Positions 1 to 6,117 of a stretch of 8,117 bases of DNA are shown here, in pieces (position 1 is the first letter of the stretch; each line of letters starts with the position of its first letter). The stretch is from Clostridiaceae bacterium (lineage in GTDB: Bacteria; Bacillota; Clostridia; Saccharofermentanales; UBA5734): assembly GCA_012727965.1 (NCBI GenBank), contig JAAYFZ010000253.1, positions 1 to 8,117 of the forward strand, given 5' to 3'. Made by a program: the position numbers and the translations under genes. The notes under the pieces are model-generated. The model saw nothing but the letters and a program-made list of their open reading frames with translations. It had not been told where the DNA came from and did not search any database.

Positions 1-448
1 GATTAAAAGGAAGCTCATCATTTCCCTCACCTGTCATCCAGCCCTGAACGATCAAACCGTTGGCATTGATCAGATTATTGCTGGCATCAGTCGTGAAATT
101 ACCTGCTCTGGTGAAAAAATCATTGCCTCTGTCATTGACTACGAAGAACCCGTCACCCTCAATACTAAGATCAAGTGGTGAACCGGTATATTCAGCTGCT
201 GATCTGGTGAACATCGTATCGATTGAACCAAGTGATACACCAAGACCGACCTGCTGTGGATTTACACCGCCGGAATCATCACCAGGAGCACTGGCCGGAC
301 GCAGGGTCTGGCTGTAGATATCCTGGAAGGTAACACGGCTGGATTTGAATCCAACGGTATTGACGTTGGCAATGTTGTTACCGATAACGTCCATTTTTGT
401 CTGATGGTTCTTAAGACCGGAAACGCCGGAATAGAGTGAACGAAGCAT
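1..448 (-). CDS. flgE: Flagellar hook protein FlgE, N-terminal 149 residues (3' end outside window)
   Basis: FlgE is the subunit of the flagellar hook, the flexible joint between rod and filament, exported by the flagellar type III apparatus. Only the first 149 residues are present, and the frame stays open to base 1. The N-terminal helix that forms the inner D0 coiled coil is typical of rod/hook proteins: MLRSLYSGVSGLKNHQTKMD (1-20), then IGNNIANVNTVGFKSSR (22-38), with the rod/hook signature ANVNTxGFK. A later element LDLSIEGDGFFVV (92-104) is the conserved hook/basal-body segment. The wording SGVSGLKNHQTKMDVIGNN and the place after flgD favour FlgE over the related FlgG or FlgF. The ATG at 448 has AGGAGG at 461-456 and a 7-nt spacer. 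The cysteine and lysine that cross-link spirochaete hooks would lie beyond the window. Confidence 0.95.
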   Translation of the reverse strand, partial: MLRSLYSGVSGLKNHQTKMDVIGNNIANVNTVGFKSSRVTFQDIYSQTLRPASAPGDDSGGVNPQQVGLGVSLGSIDTMFTRSAAEYTGSPLDLSIEGDGFFVVNDRGNDFFTRAGNFTTDASNNLINANGLIVQGWMTGEGNDELPFN

Positions 449-455
449 AGTTTTT

Positions 456-461
456 CCTCCT
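456..461 (-). promoter_or_regulatory. flgE ribosome binding site overlapping the flgD stop codon
   Basis: AGGAGG shares its first base with the last base of the flgD TAA (463-461) and sits 7 nt before the flgE ATG. A ribosome ending flgD therefore covers the hook-gene start site, which could keep cap and hook synthesis linked. Confidence 0.85.
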
Positions 462-1129
462 TAGTAGTCCATAACTCTGGTCGTAGGATCGCCCAGGCTG
501 ATGACTTCTTGTGTTGCTTGTGTGCCGCTGGCGGCAGTCGTCGTATTGTTCTGAATCTCCTGATCTGCTTCTATACTGTCTATCTCAGCCGTCCCTGGCT
601 CATTTACTGATGTCTGAGTATTTGCTGCTGGTGTTGTCTGCGTATTTGTCTGAGCAGAAATTGGATCTGCTGTTTGTTCTTCAGGTATTGTCGGCGGTGT
701 TGTCTCAATATTGTCGACATCCACCTCATAGACCACCACATCATTGGTAAATGGTATATAGCTCTGCGCGTCGATTTCGAGATAAGCCGCACCCTTCGAT
801 GAGAGAACTCCAGTAACTTTTCCGAAAATGTCCTCTGCAATGCCCTGATCATTTGTGATCGTCGAGAAGACATTTTTGCCAATCAGGTTATAGGCCTGTC
901 CGAAGGTATAACTGGTATTAAGCGACTGCATCTGCTCCAGTGTACTGAACTGAGCCAGCTGAGCGATAAAATCAGTATCCTCCATCGGACTCATAGGATC
1001 TTGGTTCTGCAGCTGTGTCACCAGTATTTTCAGGAACTCATCCTTGCCTAGCTCATTTTTGACATTGCGGTTAAGCTGACTTGTCTGCGCTGCTGTCTGC
1101 GCTGCCTGTGTTACATCTGCTATTGGCAT
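461..1129 (-). CDS. flgD: Flagellar hook-cap scaffold protein FlgD, with unusual Q/T/N-rich tail
   Basis: FlgD caps the growing hook, is needed for hook subunits to polymerise, and is later replaced by HAP1. The conserved N-terminal FlgD region is clear: LGKDEFLKILVTQLQNQDP (27-45), PMEDTDFIAQLAQFSTLEQM (48-67), and LIGKNV (82-87). A short beta-rich segment (about 97-137) resembles the end of the small Gram-positive FlgD. The Ig-like and tudor-like domains of enterobacterial FlgD are missing. In their place, residues about 139-205 are Thr, Gln, Asn, Pro and Glu rich and probably disordered, before a short end SLGDPTTRVMDY. The 222 residues exceed the roughly 140 of Bacillus FlgD, and the tail explains the difference. 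The ATG at 1129 has GGAGG (1140-1136) with a 6-nt spacer. The TAA stop shares bases with the flgE ribosome binding site. Confidence 0.95.
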   Translation of the reverse strand: MPIADVTQAAQTAAQTSQLNRNVKNELGKDEFLKILVTQLQNQDPMSPMEDTDFIAQLAQFSTLEQMQSLNTSYTFGQAYNLIGKNVFSTITNDQGIAEDIFGKVTGVLSSKGAAYLEIDAQSYIPFTNDVVVYEVDVDNIETTPPTIPEEQTADPISAQTNTQTTPAANTQTSVNEPGTAEIDSIEADQEIQNNTTTAASGTQATQEVISLGDPTTRVMDY

Positions 1130-1143
1130 TTTCTACCTCCTTC

Positions 1144-2628
1144 TCAGGCGAAATAGTCGACCGAGCTGGTCGTATATCTCTCTATGATCTGTTTTGCCTC
1201 ATCCTGCTCAAGCATCTGTGCTGAGAGCCTGGCTGCGGCATCTGCCGTTCTTACTTTGAATTCTCTGCCCTCCTGCAGCTGCTGCCAGCTGTCGAGATTC
1301 TGGCTGTTTTGCTGCTGATCGGCAAAATCTGACAAAACTTCAGTCTGGACAATATCGAAGCCTTGATTCTTGAGCGCTTGCTGCAGGTCATTTGCCTGCT
1401 GTGCCAGCATTTCTCTTGTCATGGCCGTGTCACTGATCAGCTGAGCAAGAAGTCCCTCCGGGCTGCGTGTCAGTCTAATCGTTAGACTGCCGAACTCATC
1501 CGGTCTTAGCCTGATAGTCATCTGTTGTGTCTGGTCGAGCTGACGCAGGTCAATGCGCTCGATCAGCTGTCTGCCAAACTGTCCGACATCGCTGACCTCG
1601 ACCTCTGCTGAATACATGCCTGCTTCTGTGTTGACAGCATCCGGCACCGAGCCTTCTGTTTGTAGAGGAGCTTCTCCTCTTGCCATCTGGGCAAAAGCCG
1701 AGCCGTTTGTGTCAGTATCAGCCTCATTACCAGTATGTCTGTTGCCTACGTCCATGGTTCTAACACTATTTAAACGACCTTCTACTGGCGAGTCGGTACT
1801 TAGAATGCTTTCTGTATCAGCTTCAGTTGTATTCACTGCATCTGTATTTTCATCTGATGGCTCTTGAATATTCAGTCTTGCTGCCTCGGCAGGGCCTATT
1901 TCGTTCTGTCTTGCAGTGGGCAGCTCGTTTTGTGTTGCAGCTTTTTCATTTATATCTTGAGCTATGACAGCTTCGAGTTCAGCTGGCATTGTCCCGGCAG
2001 CTAACACTTCCTGCTCAGGAAGCTTGGAATCTATAATAGCTCGGCCTGCTTCATTTGTTGGCTTACCAGCTTCTGCAATAATATCTCCAGTGTTATCTGC
2101 TGTTAACTGCATTTCATCAGCAAAAACCGTTGCGTCTTCAACTGAGACCATGCCTTCCTCGGGGATTATAGATATAATGTCCTCGGCCACTGCTGTAGTA
2201 TTAGCATCAACCACGGCCGATATATCAGCATCTGAGGGAGATGATATCACCATCTCATCTATAGTCTGAACTTCTGCCACAGGAGTATCTTGCTCTAACT
2301 GCATCAGCAGCCAGGCTGGCATGGCAGTCGTTTTGTCAGTTGAATCGTCTTCATTTTCTGTAAGCTCTTGAACATCAGTCTGATCTAACTCGATCATCTG
2401 CTCAGCAGCATCACCTGTATTGGCGTCGCTCTTACTCGAACTGTCTATATTCTCTTTTGCAGCGGAGGCAGATCTATCATCAACTGCTGTTGATGTTCTG
2501 CTGCTGCTGAGTGTAGTTGAGAACACCTCAGTAAAAAGGCCATTTTCAGCTCTGCCGCTCTTACCGCCGCTCTTACCTGAGGCCAGCTGGGCTTTTGCCG
2601 ATATGAGATCCAGCTTAACTGTTGCCAT
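1144..2628 (-). CDS. fliK: Flagellar hook-length control protein FliK
   Basis: FliK is secreted during hook growth, measures hook length and switches the export gate from rod/hook to filament substrates. The protein has 494 residues. Residues 1-345 are low in complexity, acidic and rich in Ala, Thr, Ser, Asp and Glu, as expected for a variable ruler region. Residues about 346-435 form the conserved C-terminal hook-length-control domain, with the diagnostic LRPDEFGSLTIRL (374-386) followed by a helix ending in LKNQGFDIVQTEV (419-431). A Gln-rich linker and a short helical tail end in SSVDYFA. The ATG at 2628 has a strong GGAGG (2638-2634) with a 5-nt spacer. The same frame is open back to a TGA at 2685 but offers no other usual start codon. 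The stop lies 14 nt before flgD. The N-terminal part has little alignable homology, so the call rests on the C-terminal domain and gene order. Confidence 0.94.
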   Translation of the reverse strand: MATVKLDLISAKAQLASGKSGGKSGRAENGLFTEVFSTTLSSSRTSTAVDDRSASAAKENIDSSSKSDANTGDAAEQMIELDQTDVQELTENEDDSTDKTTAMPAWLLMQLEQDTPVAEVQTIDEMVISSPSDADISAVVDANTTAVAEDIISIIPEEGMVSVEDATVFADEMQLTADNTGDIIAEAGKPTNEAGRAIIDSKLPEQEVLAAGTMPAELEAVIAQDINEKAATQNELPTARQNEIGPAEAARLNIQEPSDENTDAVNTTEADTESILSTDSPVEGRLNSVRTMDVGNRHTGNEADTDTNGSAFAQMARGEAPLQTEGSVPDAVNTEAGMYSAEVEVSDVGQFGRQLIERIDLRQLDQTQQMTIRLRPDEFGSLTIRLTRSPEGLLAQLISDTAMTREMLAQQANDLQQALKNQGFDIVQTEVLSDFADQQQNSQNLDSWQQLQEGREFKVRTADAAARLSAQMLEQDEAKQIIERYTTSSVDYFA

Positions 2629-2708
2629 TTTATCCTCCTGACTCCCATTTTCCGGGAAGTCTGCCCGACCATCTGTTAACGGTCATTTATTCGATCTATC
2701 TTTTACAC
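2629..2708 (-). promoter_or_regulatory. 80-nt gap before fliK: possible leader with 18-codon ORF and weak hairpins
   Basis: This is the only sizeable gap in the operon. It holds an ATG at 2686 opening an 18-codon frame (MTVNRWSGRLPGKWESGG) whose TAA (2632-2630) lies one base before the fliK ATG, so the fliK Shine-Dalgarno sequence is read as its last two glycine codons. That ATG has no good ribosome binding site. Two short hairpins are possible: GACC (2684-2681) with GGTC (2670-2667), and TTCCC (2658-2654) with GGGAG (2646-2642, one G-U pair, 7-nt loop). I see no sigma-28 or sigma-70 promoter. A regulatory role is speculative; it may be a plain spacer. Confidence 0.25.
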
Positions 2709-3458
2709 TTATGGTGCAGTTGTTTCAGTTGTCTCGGCTGGTCTCGACGAGGCCGTCGCCAGCATTTCTGAAGTCATCTTCGAAGCGACTTCAGGATCGA
2801 GCAGCGCCAGAATCTGTCCGGCCTTCGATTGGCTGAGATTGCGCAGAATCTTGATCACATCGTCCTGATTCGAGAATTTCTCGATTATAACTGCCGCTGC
2901 TGCCGTGTCCATAGTTTCATACAATTCTATGATCTCTGCCAGATCAGTTTCTTTGCCACTAAGCAGTGATTCTTGATTTGTCAGCTCCTGTTCCTTCTGG
3001 TTAAGCTCTTCCTGGAGCTTATTTAGTGCTTCTTCTGTCTGTACCAGTGCAGTTTTGTCAGCCTGTATTTTCTGCTGATCTGTTTTGATCTGTTCTTCTA
3101 TCTTCGAGAGCTCATTACGTCTGTTCTCGATGATCGTATAAGAATCCTGATCAATTCTAAGACCACTGATGACCATAGTGCGTACATTGCCAAGATTGAA
3201 ATAGTAGAAGGCCGTACCAGCTGCTATCAGCAAAAGGATGAAAAACACTCCATAGAGAAATCCAGCAAATACCGCGCCTGCATGTGTAGTCTGTTTGCCC
3301 TCGGCAGCCTTGGTCCCTTTTCTGACAGCCCTTGCTTCCTTGATTTTTTGGCTGGCAGCTTTTTTCTGTTCGTTTTTCAGATCCTTCTCGGCCTTTTTTT
3401 TCGCCTTCTCAATTTCTGGCGGAAGTGTACCGTTTTTTGCTTCTTGTTCCTTTGCCAC
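2709..3458 (-). CDS. ylxF: YlxF/MotE-like membrane coiled-coil protein with MgtE-N-like C-terminus (GTG start)
   Basis: The gene sits in the fliJ-fliK slot, which holds ylxF in Bacillus and flbB in spirochaetes. The 249 residues are arranged as follows. There is a highly charged Lys/Ala/Glu-rich N-terminal tail (1-58), then one hydrophobic helix (about 62-88, VFAGFLYGVFFILLLIAA). A long Gln/Glu/Lys coiled coil (about 105-175) leads to a helical end (about 178-235) containing YETMDTAAAAVIIEKF and AGQILALLDPEVASKMT. That end resembles the MgtE N-terminal fold, which is related to FliG helical repeats. A Thr/Glu-rich tail follows. The basic N-terminal side predicts N-in/C-out topology, placing the coiled coil outside the membrane. 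Known relatives: MotE assists MotC stability in Rhizobiales, and FlbB organises the spirochaete motor collar. A stator-assembly or collar role here is inference. The start is GTG at 3458, with GGAGG at 3470-3466 inside the end of fliJ and a 7-nt spacer. Confidence 0.82.
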   Translation of the reverse strand: MAKEQEAKNGTLPPEIEKAKKKAEKDLKNEQKKAASQKIKEARAVRKGTKAAEGKQTTHAGAVFAGFLYGVFFILLLIAAGTAFYYFNLGNVRTMVISGLRIDQDSYTIIENRRNELSKIEEQIKTDQQKIQADKTALVQTEEALNKLQEELNQKEQELTNQESLLSGKETDLAEIIELYETMDTAAAAVIIEKFSNQDDVIKILRNLSQSKAGQILALLDPEVASKMTSEMLATASSRPAETTETTAP

Positions 3459-3461
3459 AGT

Positions 3462-3917
3462 TTATCCTCCAACCTCTGGTGCAGGGTTTAGGCGAAAGGT
3501 GATCATATCGTCGACCGCCTTTTCTTCTTCCTTGGCCACTTCCTTCTTATAGGCCTCATATTGCTTCGCCTTCATCTTGAGCAGGGATTTGATCTCATTC
3601 ATTACCCTTATCAGTCTCTCCTGGATATGATCACGCTCCTGCTCGAGCTGATTGATCTTGATTTTCTGTTGGTCCTGCAGCTCATGCAGTCGGATGAAAT
3701 ACTGATCATATTGCCTGTAGTCTGGTGTTTGCCAGCCACTACTCAGACTGTCTTGCCAGTCCTGACGAAGATTTACTTCTTCCTCTTTTAGAGCTTCAAG
3801 AACTGCCTGCGCCTGTGTCAGACGATTGTTAGCATCGCCCAGCTCTTTTTGGCGGTCCTTCTCTTCTCTTTCCTTGATCCCGAGTAGCGTTTCAAGTGTA
3901 AATTCAAACTTCTTCAT
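3462..3917 (-). CDS. fliJ: Flagellar export chaperone/stalk protein FliJ
   Basis: FliJ is a small, almost wholly alpha-helical coiled-coil protein. It sits in the centre of the FliI hexamer, contacts the FlhA export gate and helps to recycle export chaperones. The 151 residues are close to the family's usual length of about 147. The N-terminus KKFEFTLETLLGIKEREE (2-19) matches the FliJ pattern of an aromatic start followed by a leucine-rich helix. Charged heptad-like helices fill about 12-55 and 70-135. The EEKAVDDMITFR element near the C-terminus (about 131-142) is also typical. FliJ diverges fast, so position directly after fliI weighs in the call. The start ATG at 3917 overlaps the fliI TGA by 4 nt (ATGA) and is preceded by a modest AGGTGA site. 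The next gene starts 3 nt after its TAA stop. Confidence 0.92.
   Translation of the reverse strand: MKKFEFTLETLLGIKEREEKDRQKELGDANNRLTQAQAVLEALKEEEVNLRQDWQDSLSSGWQTPDYRQYDQYFIRLHELQDQQKIKINQLEQERDHIQERLIRVMNEIKSLLKMKAKQYEAYKKEVAKEEEKAVDDMITFRLNPAPEVGG
3466..3470 (-). promoter_or_regulatory. Ribosome binding site that decides the ylxF-like GTG start
   Basis: GGAGG is formed by the last glycine codons of fliJ, 7 nt before GTG at 3458. The fliJ TAA (3464-3462) lies in the spacer, an arrangement typical of coupled translation. The first in-frame ATG after the GTG would fall beyond the membrane helix. Confidence 0.8.
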
Positions 3918-5239
3918 TTCTCACCTGATCCTTTCAGCATGGTCAGAATATCGACCGTGTCCGCGAAATCTGTCGTTTCCATAATATCCTGACGCAGGAA
4001 CCTGATTATGTCTGGATAGAGCATTACTGCCTGGTCTATCTCCGGATTACTCCCGCGTTTATAGGCACCAATATTGATCAGATCTTGTGATTCAGTGTAG
4101 ACACTGAGATTATTTTTGAGGAAGCCCGACGACTCCCTGTGTTCTGTAGAGGTTATGTCCGGCATGATACGACTGACGCTTGCCAGTACGTCGATTGCCG
4201 GATAATGATTGCGATGAGCCAGTTCTCGCGACAGAACAATGTGTCCGTCGAGGATACCTCTTACTGTATCGGCTACTGGTTCATTCATGTCATCGCCCTC
4301 GACCAGCACAGTATAAAGAGCCGTGATCGAGCCAACATCTGAGTTGCCGCTGCGCTCGAGCAGTTTCGGCAGAACATTGAATACTGAAGGAGTATAGCCT
4401 CTTGAAACTGGAGGCTCGCCGATCGCCATACCGATTTCACGCTGGGCCATGGCAAATCTCGTAAGTGAATCCATCAGCAGCAGTACCGATAAACCCTGAT
4501 CGCGGAAGTACTCTGCGATTGCCGTTCCCAGCATGGCTGATTTCTGTCTGACGATAGCAGGCTGATCTGAAGTAGCTACGATCAGGATGGATTTTTTAAG
4601 ACCCTCTTCTCCCAGATCCTTCTCTATAAACTCACGGACCTCGCGGCCACGTTCTCCAACCAGTGTAATAACATTAATATCGACATCACTGTTTCTGGCC
4701 ATCATGCCTAACAATGTACTCTTGCCAACGCCGCTGCCGGCGAAGATTCCCATGCGCTGTCCGCGGCCGCAAGTCAGAAGTCCATCGATTGCTCTCACGC
4801 CCAGAGGCAGCGGATGGCGAATACGATCACGGGTCAGCGGGTTCGGCGGTGGGTTATCTGAGCTGTAGAAGCCATCTGTGTCTAGCTTGCCCAGGCTATC
4901 GATTGGATTACCAAGGCCATCAAGTATTCTACCCTTAAGACCCATACCTACAGGAACCTGCAGACATTTACCGGTTGCCAGGACGCGGCTGCCGGGACCA
5001 ATACCAGTCAAATTGCCAAAAGGCATCAACAGCAAATGGTTGTCACGGAATCCTACGACTTCAGCATCGATATAGCTGCGTTCATCGAGCATATGAATTT
5101 GACAGACGTCGCCAATACGAGCCAGTGGTCCGACTGACTCTACAGTCAGTCCGATCAGCTGGCAGACATAGCCGCTCTGCTCAACGGTATCAATATCGTT
5201 GAGTTTTTCACTATATCTGCTTAGGTCAATCGTCTTCAT
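3914..5239 (-). CDS. fliI: Flagellum-specific export ATPase FliI
   Basis: FliI is the hexameric ATPase of the flagellar type III export apparatus. It hydrolyses ATP to help load rod, hook and filament substrates onto the export gate, together with FliH and FliJ. At 441 residues it has the normal length. An N-terminal beta-barrel domain (about 20-90) precedes the F1-beta-like catalytic domain. The Walker A loop is AGSGVGKST (167-175, Lys173). The catalytic-glutamate region is GERGREV (195-201, probably Glu196). The Walker B strand is SVLLLMDSLTR (251-261, Asp257). Other family signatures are GEPPVSRGYTPSVF (274-287) and EGDDMNEPVADTVRGILDGHIVLSR (two runs around 314-338). The ATG at 5239 has only a weak Shine-Dalgarno match (AAAGGG at 5256-5251, 11-nt spacer), so coupling to fliH, which ends 8 nt upstream, is likely. 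Its TGA stop overlaps the fliJ start as ATGA. Confidence 0.98.
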   Translation of the reverse strand: MKTIDLSRYSEKLNDIDTVEQSGYVCQLIGLTVESVGPLARIGDVCQIHMLDERSYIDAEVVGFRDNHLLLMPFGNLTGIGPGSRVLATGKCLQVPVGMGLKGRILDGLGNPIDSLGKLDTDGFYSSDNPPPNPLTRDRIRHPLPLGVRAIDGLLTCGRGQRMGIFAGSGVGKSTLLGMMARNSDVDINVITLVGERGREVREFIEKDLGEEGLKKSILIVATSDQPAIVRQKSAMLGTAIAEYFRDQGLSVLLLMDSLTRFAMAQREIGMAIGEPPVSRGYTPSVFNVLPKLLERSGNSDVGSITALYTVLVEGDDMNEPVADTVRGILDGHIVLSRELAHRNHYPAIDVLASVSRIMPDITSTEHRESSGFLKNNLSVYTESQDLINIGAYKRGSNPEIDQAVMLYPDIIRFLRQDIMETTDFADTVDILTMLKGSGEK

Positions 5240-5247
5240 CTTACTTA

Positions 5248-6117
5248 TTACCCTTTCATCGCTTTGCCGATGCGTTCAAGTTGTACATCTGCGCTGGCAT
5301 CAAATCTGCCTCTGGCTGTTTCTATCAGGCAACTGCCCGGTGCCAACTTGTCATCGCCTACAAATTGGATTGAGCCACTCTCGTCTGAAAACATTTCCGG
5401 TTGTGCAGCTACAAACAATTGATACTCGCGTTCATTTAAATATACTGTGGCCTTCTCCTGTTTCTTAAGCTTGTCGAGAGCTTTTCTTAGGAACACATGA
5501 TAGACCTTGTTCTTTCGCGATAGCTCCGTTCCAATAACTTTGCTGGCCACGTCGAGTGATAAATCTAGTAATTCTTCTTCCATGCCATTGAGCAGCTCTT
5601 CTGGCTTATGGCTAAGCTCACTGACTATTTCATGGAAGGATTTCTGCAGCTGGGTCAGCTGCTGCTCATACATTACCTGTGCCGCCACCTGTCCCTCGCG
5701 GAAGCCATCCTGATAGCCTGCCTGTTTCTCAGCCAGGACCTTGAGCTTGTTTTGCTGTAGGATCAGCGATGCCTGTTGTCTGGCTTCAGCTATGATCCTC
5801 TCACCTTCATCCTCAGCTCTGCGTATGATCTGATGAACTGACAGGTTCTCCTTCGATGCAGAATTGTTTGCCGAAGCATAGGACTGCCCATTGGCTGAGG
5901 TATCGGCTTTTGCCGGTATGTTCTGTTTATTATCGCTGCCTTCGCTGATGTTCTGAATAACATCGCTGAAGGACCGAACTGTACCTTCTGAGTTGCCTGC
6001 TTGCTCACGGCTGTTAGCCTGCTCGCGTGGATCTGCAGCGAACGGATTAGGCTGTAAAACCGATGCCGGCTTCTCAGAGCCCATGAAGATATTGGGGGAT
6101 TTGTGAATTTTAGCCAA
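5248..6117 (-). CDS. fliH: Flagellar export ATPase regulator FliH (TTG start)
   Basis: FliH forms the stalk that holds the FliI ATPase at the export gate and restrains its activity, much like the peripheral stalk of ATP synthases. The protein has 289 residues. Residues 1-90 are polar, low in complexity and probably disordered. A helical coiled segment at about 96-165 includes the FliH-like glycine-spaced run AGYQDGFREGQ (133-143). The conserved C-terminal domain covers about 175-289 (LDVASKVIG, VYLNEREYQLF, PGSCLIETARGRFDAS). The start is a TTG at 6117, eight bases inside fliG, with GGAGG at 6131-6127 and a 9-nt spacer. The next candidate, ATG at 6084, has no Shine-Dalgarno sequence and would remove 11 residues. 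The N-terminus has no tryptophan, unlike Salmonella FliH, which uses Trp residues there for docking. The TAA stop lies 8 nt before fliI. Confidence 0.93.
   Translation of the reverse strand: MAKIHKSPNIFMGSEKPASVLQPNPFAADPREQANSREQAGNSEGTVRSFSDVIQNISEGSDNKQNIPAKADTSANGQSYASANNSASKENLSVHQIIRRAEDEGERIIAEARQQASLILQQNKLKVLAEKQAGYQDGFREGQVAAQVMYEQQLTQLQKSFHEIVSELSHKPEELLNGMEEELLDLSLDVASKVIGTELSRKNKVYHVFLRKALDKLKKQEKATVYLNEREYQLFVAAQPEMFSDESGSIQFVGDDKLAPGSCLIETARGRFDASADVQLERIGKAMKG

Noticed and set aside
60..317. 85-codon plus-strand open frame at the window start
   Set aside because: It is antisense to the clear flgE N-terminal coding sequence and has no recognisable product.
1..448. FlgG or FlgF instead of FlgE
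   Set aside because: The shared N-terminal signature allows it, but the GVSGLKNHQTKMDVIGNN wording and the place directly after fliK-flgD fit FlgE better.
604..882. 92-codon minus-strand frame overlapping flgD in another frame
   Set aside because: Its Arg/Gln-rich translation is an out-of-frame reading of the flgD Q/T-rich tail, and flgD has the ribosome binding site and the conserved domain.
1282..2628. fliK low-complexity region as a tandem repeat or foreign insertion
   Set aside because: The region is biased in composition (acidic, Ala/Thr/Ser rich) but I see no regular repeat unit. Variable ruler regions are normal in FliK.
2445..2672. Minus-strand 75-codon frame spanning the fliK start
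   Set aside because: It is out of frame with fliK, has no ribosome binding site at its ATG (2672), and overlaps the fliK start, which has a strong site.
2641..2708. Rho-independent terminator between the ylxF-like gene and fliK
   Set aside because: The stems have only 4-5 pairs and no U-run follows them; the genes downstream belong to the same pathway and strand.
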